Positions 45,801 through 53,962 of a DNA stretch of 64,000 bases are shown here, in pieces (position 1 is the stretch's first letter; every line of letters starts with the position of its first letter). Below the pieces are notes generated by a model that did no database searches, was not told where the DNA came from, and was given only the letters and a program-made list of their open reading frames with translations. The translations under genes were made by a program, and so were the position numbers. This DNA is from Methylobacterium sp. Leaf117 (GTDB taxonomy: Bacteria > Pseudomonadota > Alphaproteobacteria > Rhizobiales > Beijerinckiaceae): contig NZ_LMNL01000001.1 of assembly GCF_001422985.1 (NCBI RefSeq), positions 567,151 through 631,150 on the forward strand. Reading direction: 5' to 3'.

Positions 45801-46298
45801 TCGGACCTGTCCCGTACCGATCTCGCCCTGGAGACCATCGAGGGCGAGACCGGCGCGGACGCCGAGCGCTTGCGGGCGGACATCCTCTGGACCGGCCGGC
45901 GCTGGCGCGAGGCCGGTGAGGCCCACGAGGGACTGGTCGGCGACGCCTGGCGGCGGCGTGTTCCCCTGGAGGACGCGGCGCGGACCGACATCCTGCGGGC
46001 CGCAATCGCCTACGGGCTTGCCGGCGAAACCCTCGACATGGAACGCTTGCGCGGAAAATTCGCCGATGCGATGGCCGAGAGCGGCGACGCGCGCACCTTC
46101 GCGCTGCTCACTCAGGCGAACGCCGTGCGCACGCCCGGCTTCCGGGAGATCGCCCAGAAAGCCACCAGCGCCGAGACGCTGCAGGCGTTCCTCTCGGAAT
46201 ACCGCAAGCGCTATCCGGACAGTGCCGTCCCGACGCCGAGTAAGCGTGACACCGATGCAAGGGCGGATGCACAGGCGAGCGCGCCACCGCCGGGCTGA
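42861..46298 (+). CDS. Large secreted TPR protein of the flagellar cluster
   Basis: A 1145-residue protein with a signal peptide (LAAISVAAATLWGATAASAA). The first ~250 residues are beta-rich (IERYGRIVLNFDGVVSVKAR, VNVQQAGETVFVDLLPQDW), like AMIN domains that bind cell wall or secretin. Near residue 320 is a DAKPxDAKP linker (repeats of Asp-Ala-Lys-Pro), then another beta region, and from about 560 to the end a helical solenoid with tetratricopeptide-like periodicity (LEGRWSAANTSFRATASVLD; ETGDWDAANRQIIAATRAAD). No named family. Following motE, it is a candidate periplasmic motility factor; the in-frame ATG at 42783 is less likely than 42861. Confidence 0.75.
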   Translation: MALGADIATQRRRLRTGLAAISVAAATLWGATAASAARLTAVKGAQIERYGRIVLNFDGVVSVKARLSGSVLVLTFSEKASTGPERIASEMPDFVSAVRRDPDGTGLRLALQRPYRVNVQQAGETVFVDLLPQDWSGLPPPLPSDVIAELFRRTQAAEAALRAAKPPTEPTPLRLELAHLSTLTRLSLRMPASAPLEFDAVGGATRLVLPGAWRIDDIATRGRLKPAIAALSVENGVAGARLLVTPAAGFEIRTFHDEDGATIDVARKATDPKAMSAAAAGSTPQDVGAADPDAKASARADAKPMDAKPSDAKPADLKPTDTKPERTSAIPSSPMTEALGQHPPEPVQTTIQRPAGPGLVFPFRTRPPAALFERAGIAHLVFETTEPVVVPSGDPLLTPLGPPTRTGRVVLLRFPVPRDRLLDLVPVGPAEAPTGWELVAGENLAASVALSAVRVTDAAGRIGVGIRLPHPGVASWLNLDGERIAVVTGQGPKPAGIPKRQVFVDFELLPSRQGVAVLAQADDLLVRPDLDGVAISRDSGMAVSGVARQDEAPLATLSDLAVDRTPWEASQRGDIREVLNAQMQAIAEVPRAARGPLRMVLARTMLANRLAIEALGVLKTAFADDPVLAGQRDIPMLTVVADALLGRTGDMRTHLAAEILRNDPEARAWQGYLESLEGRWSAANTSFRATASVLDRYPDDLQALLRTAATEAAIETGDWDAANRQIIAATRAADHPTRERLALLRARIDEVTGQTVAALDAYDRLSDSTEAQTAAAARLRATLLGHASGKIPVADAIERLETLSLSWHGGDLEPKTLSGLTKLYIEAGRWRQALMTARRADALGSDSPLVREVHDTAQNLFDDLFLGERSPKLSGVEALALYFDFKDFAPMGRRGDEIVRRLADRLVELDLLDSAGELLQHQVDRRLTGASRAGVATRLAAIRLMDDKPLQALQTLDNTYLPELPEDLRRARALLRARALSDLSRTDLALETIEGETGADAERLRADILWTGRRWREAGEAHEGLVGDAWRRRVPLEDAARTDILRAAIAYGLAGETLDMERLRGKFADAMAESGDARTFALLTQANAVRTPGFREIAQKATSAETLQAFLSEYRKRYPDSAVPTPSKRDTDARADAQASAPPPG

Positions 46299-46464
46299 GC
46301 GGGAACGCCTCGCCGGGGCGCCGGCGAAGCGCTTCGTAAAAGTCTGATCAGATTCGCGGATTTCAATTCAGCGTCGCGCAACAAACGCGGTGCGGCGACG
46401 TTCTGAATCCAATCGCATCGATCAGTGCGGCGCACGTTCCAGCCCGGCACATCAGAGGCCCACC

Positions 46465-46638
46465 ATGTACACGGAACCGCTCGACACCAATACCGGCAAG
46501 ACCCACCTCGACATCTACGACAGCCAGCAGCGCAGCTCGATCGCATCGCGCCTCGGGGTCTCCGAAGATCGCCTGAAGCGCGCCGTGCGGCTCGTCGGCA
46601 ACCGGATTTCGACCCTGAAAAGCTATCTCGAGCGCTGA
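46465..46638 (+). CDS. DUF3606 small protein
   Basis: A 57-residue protein with HLDIYDSQQRSSIASRLGVS and DRLKRAVRLVGNRISTLKSYL, the short DUF3606 pattern (acidic start, S/D-x-L-G-V-S turn, G-x-x-x-x-x-V/L-x-x-Y/H-L end). Function unknown. It is followed by a strong terminator, which supports it being a real transcript. An ATG at 46390 is in frame but would add an Arg-rich leader. Confidence 0.75.
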   Translation: MYTEPLDTNTGKTHLDIYDSQQRSSIASRLGVSEDRLKRAVRLVGNRISTLKSYLER

Positions 46639-46666
46639 CCGGTCACGCAGGGCGGATGTCGGACAG

Positions 46667-46689
46667 GGGCGCCCTCGGGCGCCCTTTTT
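46667..46689 (+). terminator. Rho-independent terminator after DUF3606
   Basis: GGGCGCC and GGCGCCC pair (7 bp) around a 4-base loop, followed directly by five T. Confidence 0.88.
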
Positions 46690-46724
46690 CATGTCCGGCT
46701 CGTTCGGGCCGAGATCGCGGCCCG

Positions 46725-47483
46725 TCAGGTCCCGTAGCTCTGCACCAACGAACCGGCGACGAGGGTCCATCCATCGACCAGGACGAAGAAGATCAGCTTG
46801 AACGGAAGCGCCACCGTTGCGGGCGGCACCATCATCATGCCGACCGCCATCAGAATTGATGCGACGACGAGGTCGATGATGAGAAAGGGAATGAACAGCA
46901 GAAAGCCGATCTCGAAGGCGCGGCGCAGTTCGGAGATCATGAAGGCTGGCGTCACCACTTCCAGGCCGACCGCCTCGGGCCCGGCGGGCACCGGCGCCTT
47001 GGCCATGTCGAGGAAGAGCTTCAGGTCCTTCTCCCGCACGTTCCTGAGCATGAAAGTTTTGAAGGGCGCCGAAGCGCGCTCGAACGCGACGCTCTGGGTG
47101 ATCTGTCCGGCGATCAGCGGCTCGATGCCGTTTCGGTAGGCCTCCCGTCCGACCGGGGCCATCACGAAGGCCGTCAGGAACAGGGCCAAGCTGGTAACCA
47201 CGGCATTCGGCGGTGCGCTCTGGGTTCCGAGCGCCGACCGCAGGATCGACAGCACCACGATGATCCGGGTGAACGAGGTCGCCATCACCAGCACGGACGG
47301 CGCCAGGGCGAGGACGGTGAGGAGTGCGACGAGCTGCAGCGCGCGTTCGGTCACGCCCCCAGTGCCGAGATCGACCGACAGGCTCTGAGCCTGCGCAGCT
47401 GCGGTACTCAACGCCAGACCCGCGCCGATCAGGATTGTGCGGCGCAGGCGCCTTGGCAGGGAGGGTCGGGGCTCGATGATCAT
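46725..47483 (-). CDS. fliP: Flagellar export gate protein FliP
   Basis: A 252-residue inner-membrane protein of the type III export gate with cleavable signal (LIGAGLALSTAAAQA) and four hydrophobic segments. Conserved TSFTRIIVVLSILRSALGTQ, APPNAVVTSLALFLTAFVM and MMMVPPATVALPFKLIFFVL. Start at 47483 gives the normal length. It follows the fliO-like gene on the same strand. Confidence 0.95.
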   Translation of the reverse strand: MIIEPRPSLPRRLRRTILIGAGLALSTAAAQAQSLSVDLGTGGVTERALQLVALLTVLALAPSVLVMATSFTRIIVVLSILRSALGTQSAPPNAVVTSLALFLTAFVMAPVGREAYRNGIEPLIAGQITQSVAFERASAPFKTFMLRNVREKDLKLFLDMAKAPVPAGPEAVGLEVVTPAFMISELRRAFEIGFLLFIPFLIIDLVVASILMAVGMMMVPPATVALPFKLIFFVLVDGWTLVAGSLVQSYGT

Positions 47484-47567
47484 ACGGGTTCCGGGTGGTG
47501 CGACGCAGCGTTGCCGCGCGCTTCTCATAGCACCCGGACTCCCGCGCGCATCCCCACGAGGCCTGAC

Positions 47568-49169
47568 CTACGACTTCCGATCGAGCGGCCGACCGAGAAG
47601 GCGCGCGAACTCGGCCTCGATCTCTTCCACGGAAAACGGATTCGGTGTTGGCGCTGCCTTCGTCGGCTTCGGCGCCGGTGTTACGGGCGCGACGAAGGGA
47701 GGCTGGTCGTCCGTCTGGTTTGCCGTCGATCCGGGAGGATTGTCCGTGGGCTTCGGCGCGTCCGCGACGACCGCCGTCGAGTCCTGGCTGGGCTCGGGCT
47801 CCTGGACCGGCGGGGTATCTCGGACAGGCTGATTTTCTCGGACAGGCTGATTTTCTTGGACAGGCTGGATTTCTTGGACAGCCTCACGTGCCTCATCAGA
47901 ATCGCGCTCCCGGACGGGCTCGGGGCTATTCTCGCGCTCGGGACTGTTGACGCGCTCGAACGGGGTGGACTCAGACTCGCCGGCCGAAGACCCGGAAGAC
48001 GTGTCCGTGGCGGACGCAGGCTGGTCGCCTGCCGGACGATCGATCGCGACGGCCTCGACCATGTCGGCGAAGAAGAGATCCTGACCGGCGGACGCTTCGG
48101 ACGCCGCGGGTTCCGTCGGGGCCGGGCCCCGCGCCGTGGCAGCCATGGCGGCTGCGATCGGATCGATCGAGACCGGCCTTACGCCGTGTGGCGCTGGTTC
48201 GCGTTCGCCCGCGGTCATGCCGGCTTCGGCCTCGGCCGGTGGAATGGGCGCAGGCTGGACCGGCATGGCCGGACGGACCGCCGCGGACGGACGGCGCAAC
48301 GCCTCTTCCAGCTGCCGCGCCATATCGGACAGGATCGCCGCATCGATGCCGCGCGTCGCCGGAGCCGATGAGACGGGTGCCGGCGGAGGAGCTGCGGGGG
48401 GAGCAACCGGAGCACGGGGGCTTGCCTGCTCGGGCGTTCCCGGAAAGCCGACCCGCTCGGCAAGACCGGCCGGGACGAGATTCGCGATCGACGGCGGCGT
48501 CCGCCTGATCACGCGCGCCAGCTGAGATTCCCGCGGCCGTGCTGTCAGGCCCGGATCAGGGAGCGGAGCCTCAGGAGCGGAAATCTCCGAGACAGGGACC
48601 TCTGGGGTGAGGGGCTCGGTGACCGGTTCGGAATGCCCGAGGGCACCGAGCGGCCGACCGACCGTCCGGGGCGGGGCGTCGGAGCCTGGCACCGGCGCAG
48701 AGACCACCACCGGCATCTCGAAGGTTGGCTCGCGATAGGGCGCGATCGGCTGGTACGCGGGGGCAGGAGCCGGTTGCGTCTGGTGGGCGATCGAGGGTTC
48801 GGGCAGCGGATTCAGTGTCGGCTCGGGCGCCTCGTCGAACGCTGGCTCCTCGGGCGGCAGGCGAGCGCTGATGCCCCGCAGGATGTTGCGTTCGATCACC
48901 ACGTCGTTCGGACCACCGACAAGCAGGAGGTGCTCGACGTTGTCGCGTCGGAGGAGGATGAGCTGACGCTGACGATCCAATTCGTAGATGTCGACAATGC
49001 CGAGCCGCGGCTGGCGTCCCCGTGCCGAGTTCTTGTCCGACAAGGGCATTCCCTTGCCGCCGAGGCGCCGGATCACGAACACGACGGCCGCCAGGATCAC
49101 GAAGATCACGGCGAAAATGATCGCGAACTGGAGAGGGAACGAGCCTTCCGAGCTGAAGAACGATGGCAA
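47568..49169 (-). CDS. fliO: FliO-like flagellar assembly protein with long disordered tail
   Basis: A 533-residue protein. Residues 1-110 are FliO-like: a transmembrane helix (FAIIFAVIFVILAAVVFVIRR) then PRLGIVDIYELDRQRQLILL and HLLLVGGPNDVVIE. The remaining ~420 residues are Pro, Ala, Glu-rich and without domain; enteric FliO is about 120 residues. A tandem repeat of six residues (V-Q/R-E-N-Q-P) occurs near the C-terminus. FliO is an assembly factor for FliP, encoded next. A CtrA box lies 90 bases upstream. Confidence 0.85.
   Translation of the reverse strand: MPSFFSSEGSFPLQFAIIFAVIFVILAAVVFVIRRLGGKGMPLSDKNSARGRQPRLGIVDIYELDRQRQLILLRRDNVEHLLLVGGPNDVVIERNILRGISARLPPEEPAFDEAPEPTLNPLPEPSIAHQTQPAPAPAYQPIAPYREPTFEMPVVVSAPVPGSDAPPRTVGRPLGALGHSEPVTEPLTPEVPVSEISAPEAPLPDPGLTARPRESQLARVIRRTPPSIANLVPAGLAERVGFPGTPEQASPRAPVAPPAAPPPAPVSSAPATRGIDAAILSDMARQLEEALRRPSAAVRPAMPVQPAPIPPAEAEAGMTAGEREPAPHGVRPVSIDPIAAAMAATARGPAPTEPAASEASAGQDLFFADMVEAVAIDRPAGDQPASATDTSSGSSAGESESTPFERVNSPERENSPEPVRERDSDEAREAVQEIQPVQENQPVRENQPVRDTPPVQEPEPSQDSTAVVADAPKPTDNPPGSTANQTDDQPPFVAPVTPAPKPTKAAPTPNPFSVEEIEAEFARLLGRPLDRKS
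47821..47874 (-). repeat. 18-bp tandem repeat in the fliO tail
   Basis: Two identical copies of CGGACAGGCTGATTTTCT (plus strand) followed by a third with two changes and a partial fourth. The 18-bp period keeps the frame and gives repeated V-x-E-N-Q-P. Confidence 0.85.
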
Positions 49170-49532
49170 GACCGGGGTCTCTCGCTTTTAGGGGCTCGTG
49201 GCCCGACGCAACACTAGAGGGACCAGTATCATGCGCGGCAGCGGCGCGGGCAACAACGTTAAGACTTCGTTAACAGCTCCTTTTCAGCTTCCCGGACCCG
49301 TAGCAGTGAGAAGCATTTAGGAGAGGTCAGGTGCCCTGCCGCCCGATCTGATCACGGGCTGGCAGGGCATGCCGTGTCCACACGACGAAGCCGATACGCA
49401 ACGCGGCTTGAGTGCGTTCTGAAGCAGGTGCGGTTAGCCGCGCTTCAACGTGCATTTGCGCCACGGTCTCGAAACGGGACCCGTTGACGAGCTCGGCGCG
49501 TTGCTACGGCACAGACTCGAGCGAGGATCGAC
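49170..49532. other. Divergent intergenic region between fliO and the deaminase gene
   Basis: About 360 bases. It holds the CtrA box at 49259-49274 for fliO. The region near 49330-49530 should contain the deaminase promoter; nothing else is recognisable. Confidence 0.55.
49259..49274 (-). promoter_or_regulatory. CtrA box upstream of fliO-fliP
   Basis: Minus strand reads GTTAACGAAGTCTTAA, a match to TTAA-N7-TTAA with flanking C on both strands (TTAAC), 90 bases before the fliO start. Confidence 0.8.
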
Positions 49533-50027
49533 GTGACGCCTGCGGATGACCACCACCAGCACCATCTCCGCGACGCCGTCGCGCTGGCCCGTGACAACGT
49601 CCTTCAGGGCGGCCGGCCCTATGGCGCCGTGATCGTACGGGACGGCGAAGTGCTGTCGCGGGCGGTCAACACGACGGCGATCACCCAAGATCCGACCGAT
49701 CACGCCGAGATGGTGGCGATCCGGGAAGTCAGCCGAACCCTGGGACGCACGAAGCTCGACGGCTGCATCGTCTACGCGAGCGGACGACCCTGCCCGATGT
49801 GTCACGCGGCCATGCGTCTGGCTGGAATCACCCAGGCCTTCTTCGCCTTTAGCGCGGAGGAGGGCGAGCGTTACGGCCTGATCGGTGCGGGCATCTACGC
49901 GGAACTCTGCCAGCCCTTGGCGGAACAGCCGATGCGCGTCGAGCACCAGCCCGTCGCCGTGGCCGAGCATCCCTACGCCCTCTGGCACGACCGTCAGACT
50001 ATCACCGATCGAGCAAACACGGATTGA
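49533..50027 (+). CDS. Nucleoside/nucleobase deaminase (CMP/dCMP deaminase fold)
   Basis: A 164-residue zinc deaminase. The HAE motif (DPTDHAEMVAIRE) provides one zinc ligand and the catalytic Glu; PCPMCHAAM gives the other two. The pattern and length match guanine deaminase/tRNA adenosine deaminase-like small enzymes. The end (YALWHDRQ) is more like nucleoside deaminases than TadA. Start is a GTG. It lies inside the flagellar cluster but has no evident link to it. Confidence 0.85.
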   Translation: MTPADDHHQHHLRDAVALARDNVLQGGRPYGAVIVRDGEVLSRAVNTTAITQDPTDHAEMVAIREVSRTLGRTKLDGCIVYASGRPCPMCHAAMRLAGITQAFFAFSAEEGERYGLIGAGIYAELCQPLAEQPMRVEHQPVAVAEHPYALWHDRQTITDRANTD

Positions 50028-50052
50028 GCACACACTTATTGAGGATGACGCG

Positions 50053-50268
50053 ATGACTGTCCCGCGTTGGATCTCCTTCCTGGCCATTGCGCTTTTTCTC
50101 GCGGCAGCGGTCACCCTCGGGCTCCTCTGGAGCCGGGGCACTTTGCGGCACCCCAGCGAAGATGCCCGCGGCGGCGGCGCGCCAGCGGCCTGCGCACCGC
50201 TCAATCCCAATGGCCCACCTCCGGCCGACTGTCCGCAGGTTCGGCAGCCGACGGAGCGGAATCCGTAG
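50053..50268 (+). CDS. Small single-pass membrane protein
   Basis: A 71-residue protein with one helix (ISFLAIALFLAAAVTLGLLW) and a Pro-rich exterior with two cysteines (AACAPLNPNGPPPADCPQ). No family recognised. It starts 25 bases after the deaminase stop, so it is probably co-transcribed with it. Confidence 0.55.
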   Translation: MTVPRWISFLAIALFLAAAVTLGLLWSRGTLRHPSEDARGGGAPAACAPLNPNGPPPADCPQVRQPTERNP

Positions 50269-50304
50269 GCGCCGTACGCTTTAGAGAGCAGGCGGCCCGA
50301 TTTT

Positions 50305-50320
50305 TAACGGTGCATTAACC
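50305..50320 (+). promoter_or_regulatory. CtrA box upstream of flgB
   Basis: TTAACGGTGCATTAAC matches TTAA-N7-TTAAC exactly, 66 bases before the flgB ATG; nearly the same sequence as the fliL box. Confidence 0.87.
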
Positions 50321-50386
50321 ATAGCAGTGGCAATTTCTGCCGGTCCTACCGGGCAGAGTCTTCCGGGTGAGGGGAGGGTTTCACCC

Positions 50387-50809
50387 ATGTCCATCACCGA
50401 TCTTCCAGTTCTCGGCATGCTGCGCACACGCATGCAGTGGCACCAAAGCCGCCAGAAACTTCTGGCGGAGAACGTCGCCAGTGTCGATCTCCCCGGGTTC
50501 AAGCCGCGTGATCTGGCTGACCCGAATCTCGGTCGAACCGGCCCCGTCCTGGCGCAACCGTCGGGGTCTACGACGAGCAACAGCCTCGCGATCACGAACG
50601 TCGCCCATATCGCGCCCGGCGGGGGGCCGGATGGCCCCGGCGCCGATCCCCGGCGCGTCAAGGAGTTCGAGATCCGTCCCAACGGCAACGGCGTCAATCT
50701 CGAGGACGAGATGATGAAGGCTGGCGACAACCAAGCCGACTACCAGATGGCGGCTTCGCTCTACCAGAAGAGCATCGACACCCTCAAAATCGCCATCGGC
50801 AAGCGCTGA
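50387..50809 (+). CDS. flgB: Flagellar proximal rod protein FlgB
   Basis: A 140-residue rod protein. Rod motif LRTRMQWHQSRQKLLAENVA, then DLPGFKPRDL; C-terminal QADYQMAASLYQKSIDTLK. GAGGGGAGGG is a strong ribosome binding site before ATG 50387. First of flgB-flgC-fliE-fliQ-fliR-flhB. Confidence 0.93.
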   Translation: MSITDLPVLGMLRTRMQWHQSRQKLLAENVASVDLPGFKPRDLADPNLGRTGPVLAQPSGSTTSNSLAITNVAHIAPGGGPDGPGADPRRVKEFEIRPNGNGVNLEDEMMKAGDNQADYQMAASLYQKSIDTLKIAIGKR

Positions 50810-50839
50810 GCGGCCATTGATCTCTTGTCGGAGCTTGTC

Positions 50840-51250
50840 ATGGATTTCCTGAAATCGCTCACCACTGCCGCCTCGGGGCTCAAGGCTCAGTCGAGCCGGA
50901 TGCGCCTCATCGCCGAGAACATCGCCAACGCGGATTCCGCCACCAGCACGGTCGGCGGGCAGCCATACCGGCGCAAGATCGCGACCTTCACTCAGCAGGT
51001 CGATCGCGAGACCGGCGCGGCGCTGATCGAGCAGGGACGGGTCCGTCGCGATACCTCGCCGTTCCGGACCAAGTACGACCCGGGCAACCCCAGCGCCAAT
51101 GCCCAGGGCGAGGTGGCGATGCCCAACGTCAACGGGCTGATCGAGAACATGGATATGCGCGAGGCCCAGCGCTCCTACGAGGCCAATCTCAACATGGTGA
51201 CGGCCACCCGCCGGATGGTCGCCAAGACCCTGGAAATCCTCAAGGCCTGA
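50840..51250 (+). CDS. flgC: Flagellar proximal rod protein FlgC
   Basis: A 136-residue rod protein (LTTAASGLKAQSSRMRLIAE, NIANADSATST; DMREAQRSYEANLNMVTATR). ATG at 50840 has GGAG upstream; the GTC-adjacent upstream start at 50825 is unlikely. 30 bases after flgB. Confidence 0.95.
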   Translation: MDFLKSLTTAASGLKAQSSRMRLIAENIANADSATSTVGGQPYRRKIATFTQQVDRETGAALIEQGRVRRDTSPFRTKYDPGNPSANAQGEVAMPNVNGLIENMDMREAQRSYEANLNMVTATRRMVAKTLEILKA

Positions 51251-51284
51251 TCCCATCCCCGATCTTCACTGAAAGCCCCACCCC

Positions 51285-51599
51285 ATGACGACCAACGCTT
51301 TTGCCGCCGGGGCTTATTCGGCAATCCAGAACATCGGGGCCAAGGGCGCTCCCAAGATCGCGTCGCCCACGGGCGCAACGGGATCGAACTTCACCTCGCT
51401 GCTGACCTCCACCCTCGACTCCATAGGTGAGGCGGGCCGCAAGGCCGATACTCAGGCCCTGGCTGTGGCGGGCGGCAAGGCGAACGTCGTCGACGTCGTG
51501 ACGGCGGTGGCCGAGAGCGAAACCGCCCTCCAGACCCTCGTCGCCGTCCGCGATCGCGTGATCTCGGCTTACGAGGAAATCATGCGGATGCAGATCTAG
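51285..51599 (+). CDS. fliE: Flagellar hook-basal body protein FliE
   Basis: A 104-residue protein that joins the MS ring to the rod. The conserved C-terminal half reads DVVTAVAESETALQTLVAVR and VISAYEEIMRMQI. Length is normal. 34 bases after flgC. Confidence 0.93.
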   Translation: MTTNAFAAGAYSAIQNIGAKGAPKIASPTGATGSNFTSLLTSTLDSIGEAGRKADTQALAVAGGKANVVDVVTAVAESETALQTLVAVRDRVISAYEEIMRMQI

Positions 51600-51671
51600 G
51601 GCAACGGGTCGGACATCTCTTTTCCCTTTGAATCGAGCACTTTACCCCAGACGCAAGATGACATTCCTCCC

Positions 51672-51938
51672 ATGACCGGTCTCGCCATCATCGACGTCGC
51701 CCGCGACGGCATCTTCGTCTTCCTCAAGGTTGCGGGGCCGATCATGCTGGTCGCCCTCGTAGTCGGTCTCGTCGTGTCCCTGCTCCAGGCCCTGACGCAG
51801 ATCCAGGAGCAGACCCTGATCTACGTTCCGAAGATCGTGGCGGTGTTCGCGACGCTTCTGCTGATGCTGCCCTTCATGGGCGACGCCCTCGGCAGCTACA
51901 TGACCCGCATCGCGGCCCGCATCGTTTCCGGCGGCTGA
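51672..51938 (+). CDS. fliQ: Flagellar export gate protein FliQ
   Basis: An 88-residue protein with two transmembrane helices (IMLVALVVGLVVSLLQALTQ; QEQTLIYVPKIVAVFATLLL), standard for FliQ, part of the FliPQR export gate. Confidence 0.95.
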   Translation: MTGLAIIDVARDGIFVFLKVAGPIMLVALVVGLVVSLLQALTQIQEQTLIYVPKIVAVFATLLLMLPFMGDALGSYMTRIAARIVSGG

Positions 51939-51956
51939 AGCCTGTTATGACGGGGC

Positions 51957-52721
51957 ATGAATCTCCTCCTGCCGGGCATCGCCGCGTCCTTCCTGGTCAC
52001 CTTCGCGCGGATCGGCACCCTGGTGATGCTGATGCCGGGGGTCGGCGAACAACTCATCTCCCCGCGCCTGCGACTCGCCTTCGCGCTGCTGCTTTCGCTC
52101 ATCCTGTTCCCGACCGTGCGGCCGCTTCTGCCGATGCAGGGCGGGGCCATCGCGGGGCCGGACTTGATCACGCTCCTGATCGGCGAATTGCTGATCGGGC
52201 TGGTGCTCGGGCTGACGGTTCGGATGGTCCTCGCCTCCCTGCAGACGGCCGGCATGATCGTGTCGCAGCAGCTCGGATTGTCGTATGCCATGACGGTCGA
52301 TCCGACCCAGGGCGGGCAGCAGGCGGCGATCGGCAATTTCCTCGCCCTTCTCGGCGTGACGCTGATCCTCGCCACCGATCTGCACCACATCGCCCTGGAC
52401 GGGATCGGACGCAGCTACGTCCTGCTGCCGCCGACCGGCCTGCCCAGTATGGGCGAGGCGGCGAGCCTCGCACTCAAGGCGATCGCGCGCGGCTTCGCGC
52501 TCGGCGTCCAGATCTCGGCCCCGTTCATCGCCTTCGGCATCCTGTTCAATGTCGGGCTCGGAGTCTTGGCGCGGCTGATGCCGCAGATGCAGGTGTTCTT
52601 CGTCGCCGTTCCGGCCTCGGTCCTCATCGGGATGCTTCTGCTGCTTGGCAGCCTCGGCGTGATGATGGGCGTCTTCCTCGACGATATCGGGCGTTACTTG
52701 GCGGACCTCGCCGGGCGCTGA
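51957..52721 (+). CDS. fliR: Flagellar export gate protein FliR
   Basis: A 254-residue membrane protein with several helices; FARIGTLVMLMPGVGEQLIS, GLTVRMVLASLQTAGMIVSQ and PTQGGQQAAIGNFLALLGV are typical. 18 bases after fliQ. Confidence 0.94.
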   Translation: MNLLLPGIAASFLVTFARIGTLVMLMPGVGEQLISPRLRLAFALLLSLILFPTVRPLLPMQGGAIAGPDLITLLIGELLIGLVLGLTVRMVLASLQTAGMIVSQQLGLSYAMTVDPTQGGQQAAIGNFLALLGVTLILATDLHHIALDGIGRSYVLLPPTGLPSMGEAASLALKAIARGFALGVQISAPFIAFGILFNVGLGVLARLMPQMQVFFVAVPASVLIGMLLLLGSLGVMMGVFLDDIGRYLADLAGR

Positions 52722-52744
52722 CGCGCAGCACGGAGTCCTGAGCC

Positions 52745-53812
52745 GTGGCCGACGATTCCGATCCGGAAGACAAGACCGAAGACCCGACTCCGCGGCGCAT
52801 CGAGAAGGCGATCGAGCAGGGCAACGTCCCGAACAGCCCGGAGATCAACACCTTCTTCATCCTGGCGGCCTTCACCATGGCCCTGCTGATGGTGTCGGGC
52901 ATGATCGCCAAGGATATGGTGGCGAGCATGCGCGGGTTCCTGATGAACGCCCACATGGTGCCGTCGGACCCGACGGCCTATACCGAGATGGGATTGCGCA
53001 CGCTGATCATCTGCGCGCAGGCCCTGTGTATACCAGTGGGTCTCGTCGTGGTCGCGGGCCTGGCGGCGGGCATGATCCAGCACCCCTTCGTCTTCAGCAC
53101 CGAGGCGCTCGGCCCGAAATGGGATCGGGTCTCGCCGATGGCCGGCGTCAAGCGCGTCTTCGGCATGGAAGCCCTGTTCCAGTTCGTGAAAGGGCTTGCC
53201 AAGCTCGGCATGGTCGGGGTCGTCGCCGGCACCATCCTGTGGGGCGAGCGCGACCGGATGGAGGTGTTCGCGCGCCTCGACCCGAGTGCCGTCCTGGCCG
53301 GAATCCTTACCCTCGCCCTGAAGATGATGGCGGGCATGCTCGCGGTGTTCGTGGCCATCGCCCTTGGCGACGCCGTCTACCAGCGCTTCCGCTGGCGCCA
53401 GCGCCTGCGCATGTCGAAGGAGGAGATGAAGCAGGAGCACAAGGAGAGCGAGGGCAGCCCCGAGGTGAAGGGCCGCTTGAAGCAGCTCCGTGCCCAGCGC
53501 GTGAAGAAGCGCATGATGGCCGCCGTGCCCACCGCCACCGTCATCGTCACGAACCCGACCCACTACGCGGTCGCGCTGCGCTACGAGGCCGGCATGGCGG
53601 CGCCGGTCTGCGTCGCCAAGGGCGTGGATTCGCTGGCGCTCAAGATCCGCGCGGTGGCCAAGGACCACGACGTCCCGATCCTCGAGAACCCGCCGCTCGC
53701 GCGCGCGCTGCACGCCACCGTGGAGATCGACGAGGAAATCCCGGCCGAGCATTACCGTGCGGTGGCCGAGGTCATCGGCTACGTCATGCGCCTGCGCCGG
53801 CGCGCGGCGTAA
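52745..53812 (+). CDS. flhB: Flagellar export apparatus protein FlhB
   Basis: A 355-residue protein: polar N-terminus (DPEDKTEDPTPRRIEKAIEQ), four helices, and a cytoplasmic domain with the self-cleaving NPTH motif (TNPTHYAVALRYEAG) that switches export from hook to filament substrates. Starts with GTG. 23 bases after fliR. Confidence 0.96.
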   Translation: MADDSDPEDKTEDPTPRRIEKAIEQGNVPNSPEINTFFILAAFTMALLMVSGMIAKDMVASMRGFLMNAHMVPSDPTAYTEMGLRTLIICAQALCIPVGLVVVAGLAAGMIQHPFVFSTEALGPKWDRVSPMAGVKRVFGMEALFQFVKGLAKLGMVGVVAGTILWGERDRMEVFARLDPSAVLAGILTLALKMMAGMLAVFVAIALGDAVYQRFRWRQRLRMSKEEMKQEHKESEGSPEVKGRLKQLRAQRVKKRMMAAVPTATVIVTNPTHYAVALRYEAGMAAPVCVAKGVDSLALKIRAVAKDHDVPILENPPLARALHATVEIDEEIPAEHYRAVAEVIGYVMRLRRRAA

Positions 53813-53962
53813 AGGAGAGCCGCGTGACGATTGGCGCGCGCGCCCGCCACCCTTTATGCACCGTCTTTCGCGAGAATTCGCGGCGACTTGCGCCGGTTGG
53901 CCCTTGCTGCGAACGGAAGCAGGGCGCTAACCGGAATGGCTTCAGGGGTGGATCGGCGGCGG

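Noticed and set aside
50330..50342. Sigma54-like TGGCAATTTCTGCC before flgB
   Set aside because: Spacing of 8 between GG and GC is incompatible with sigma54; the CtrA box just upstream is the better promoter signal.
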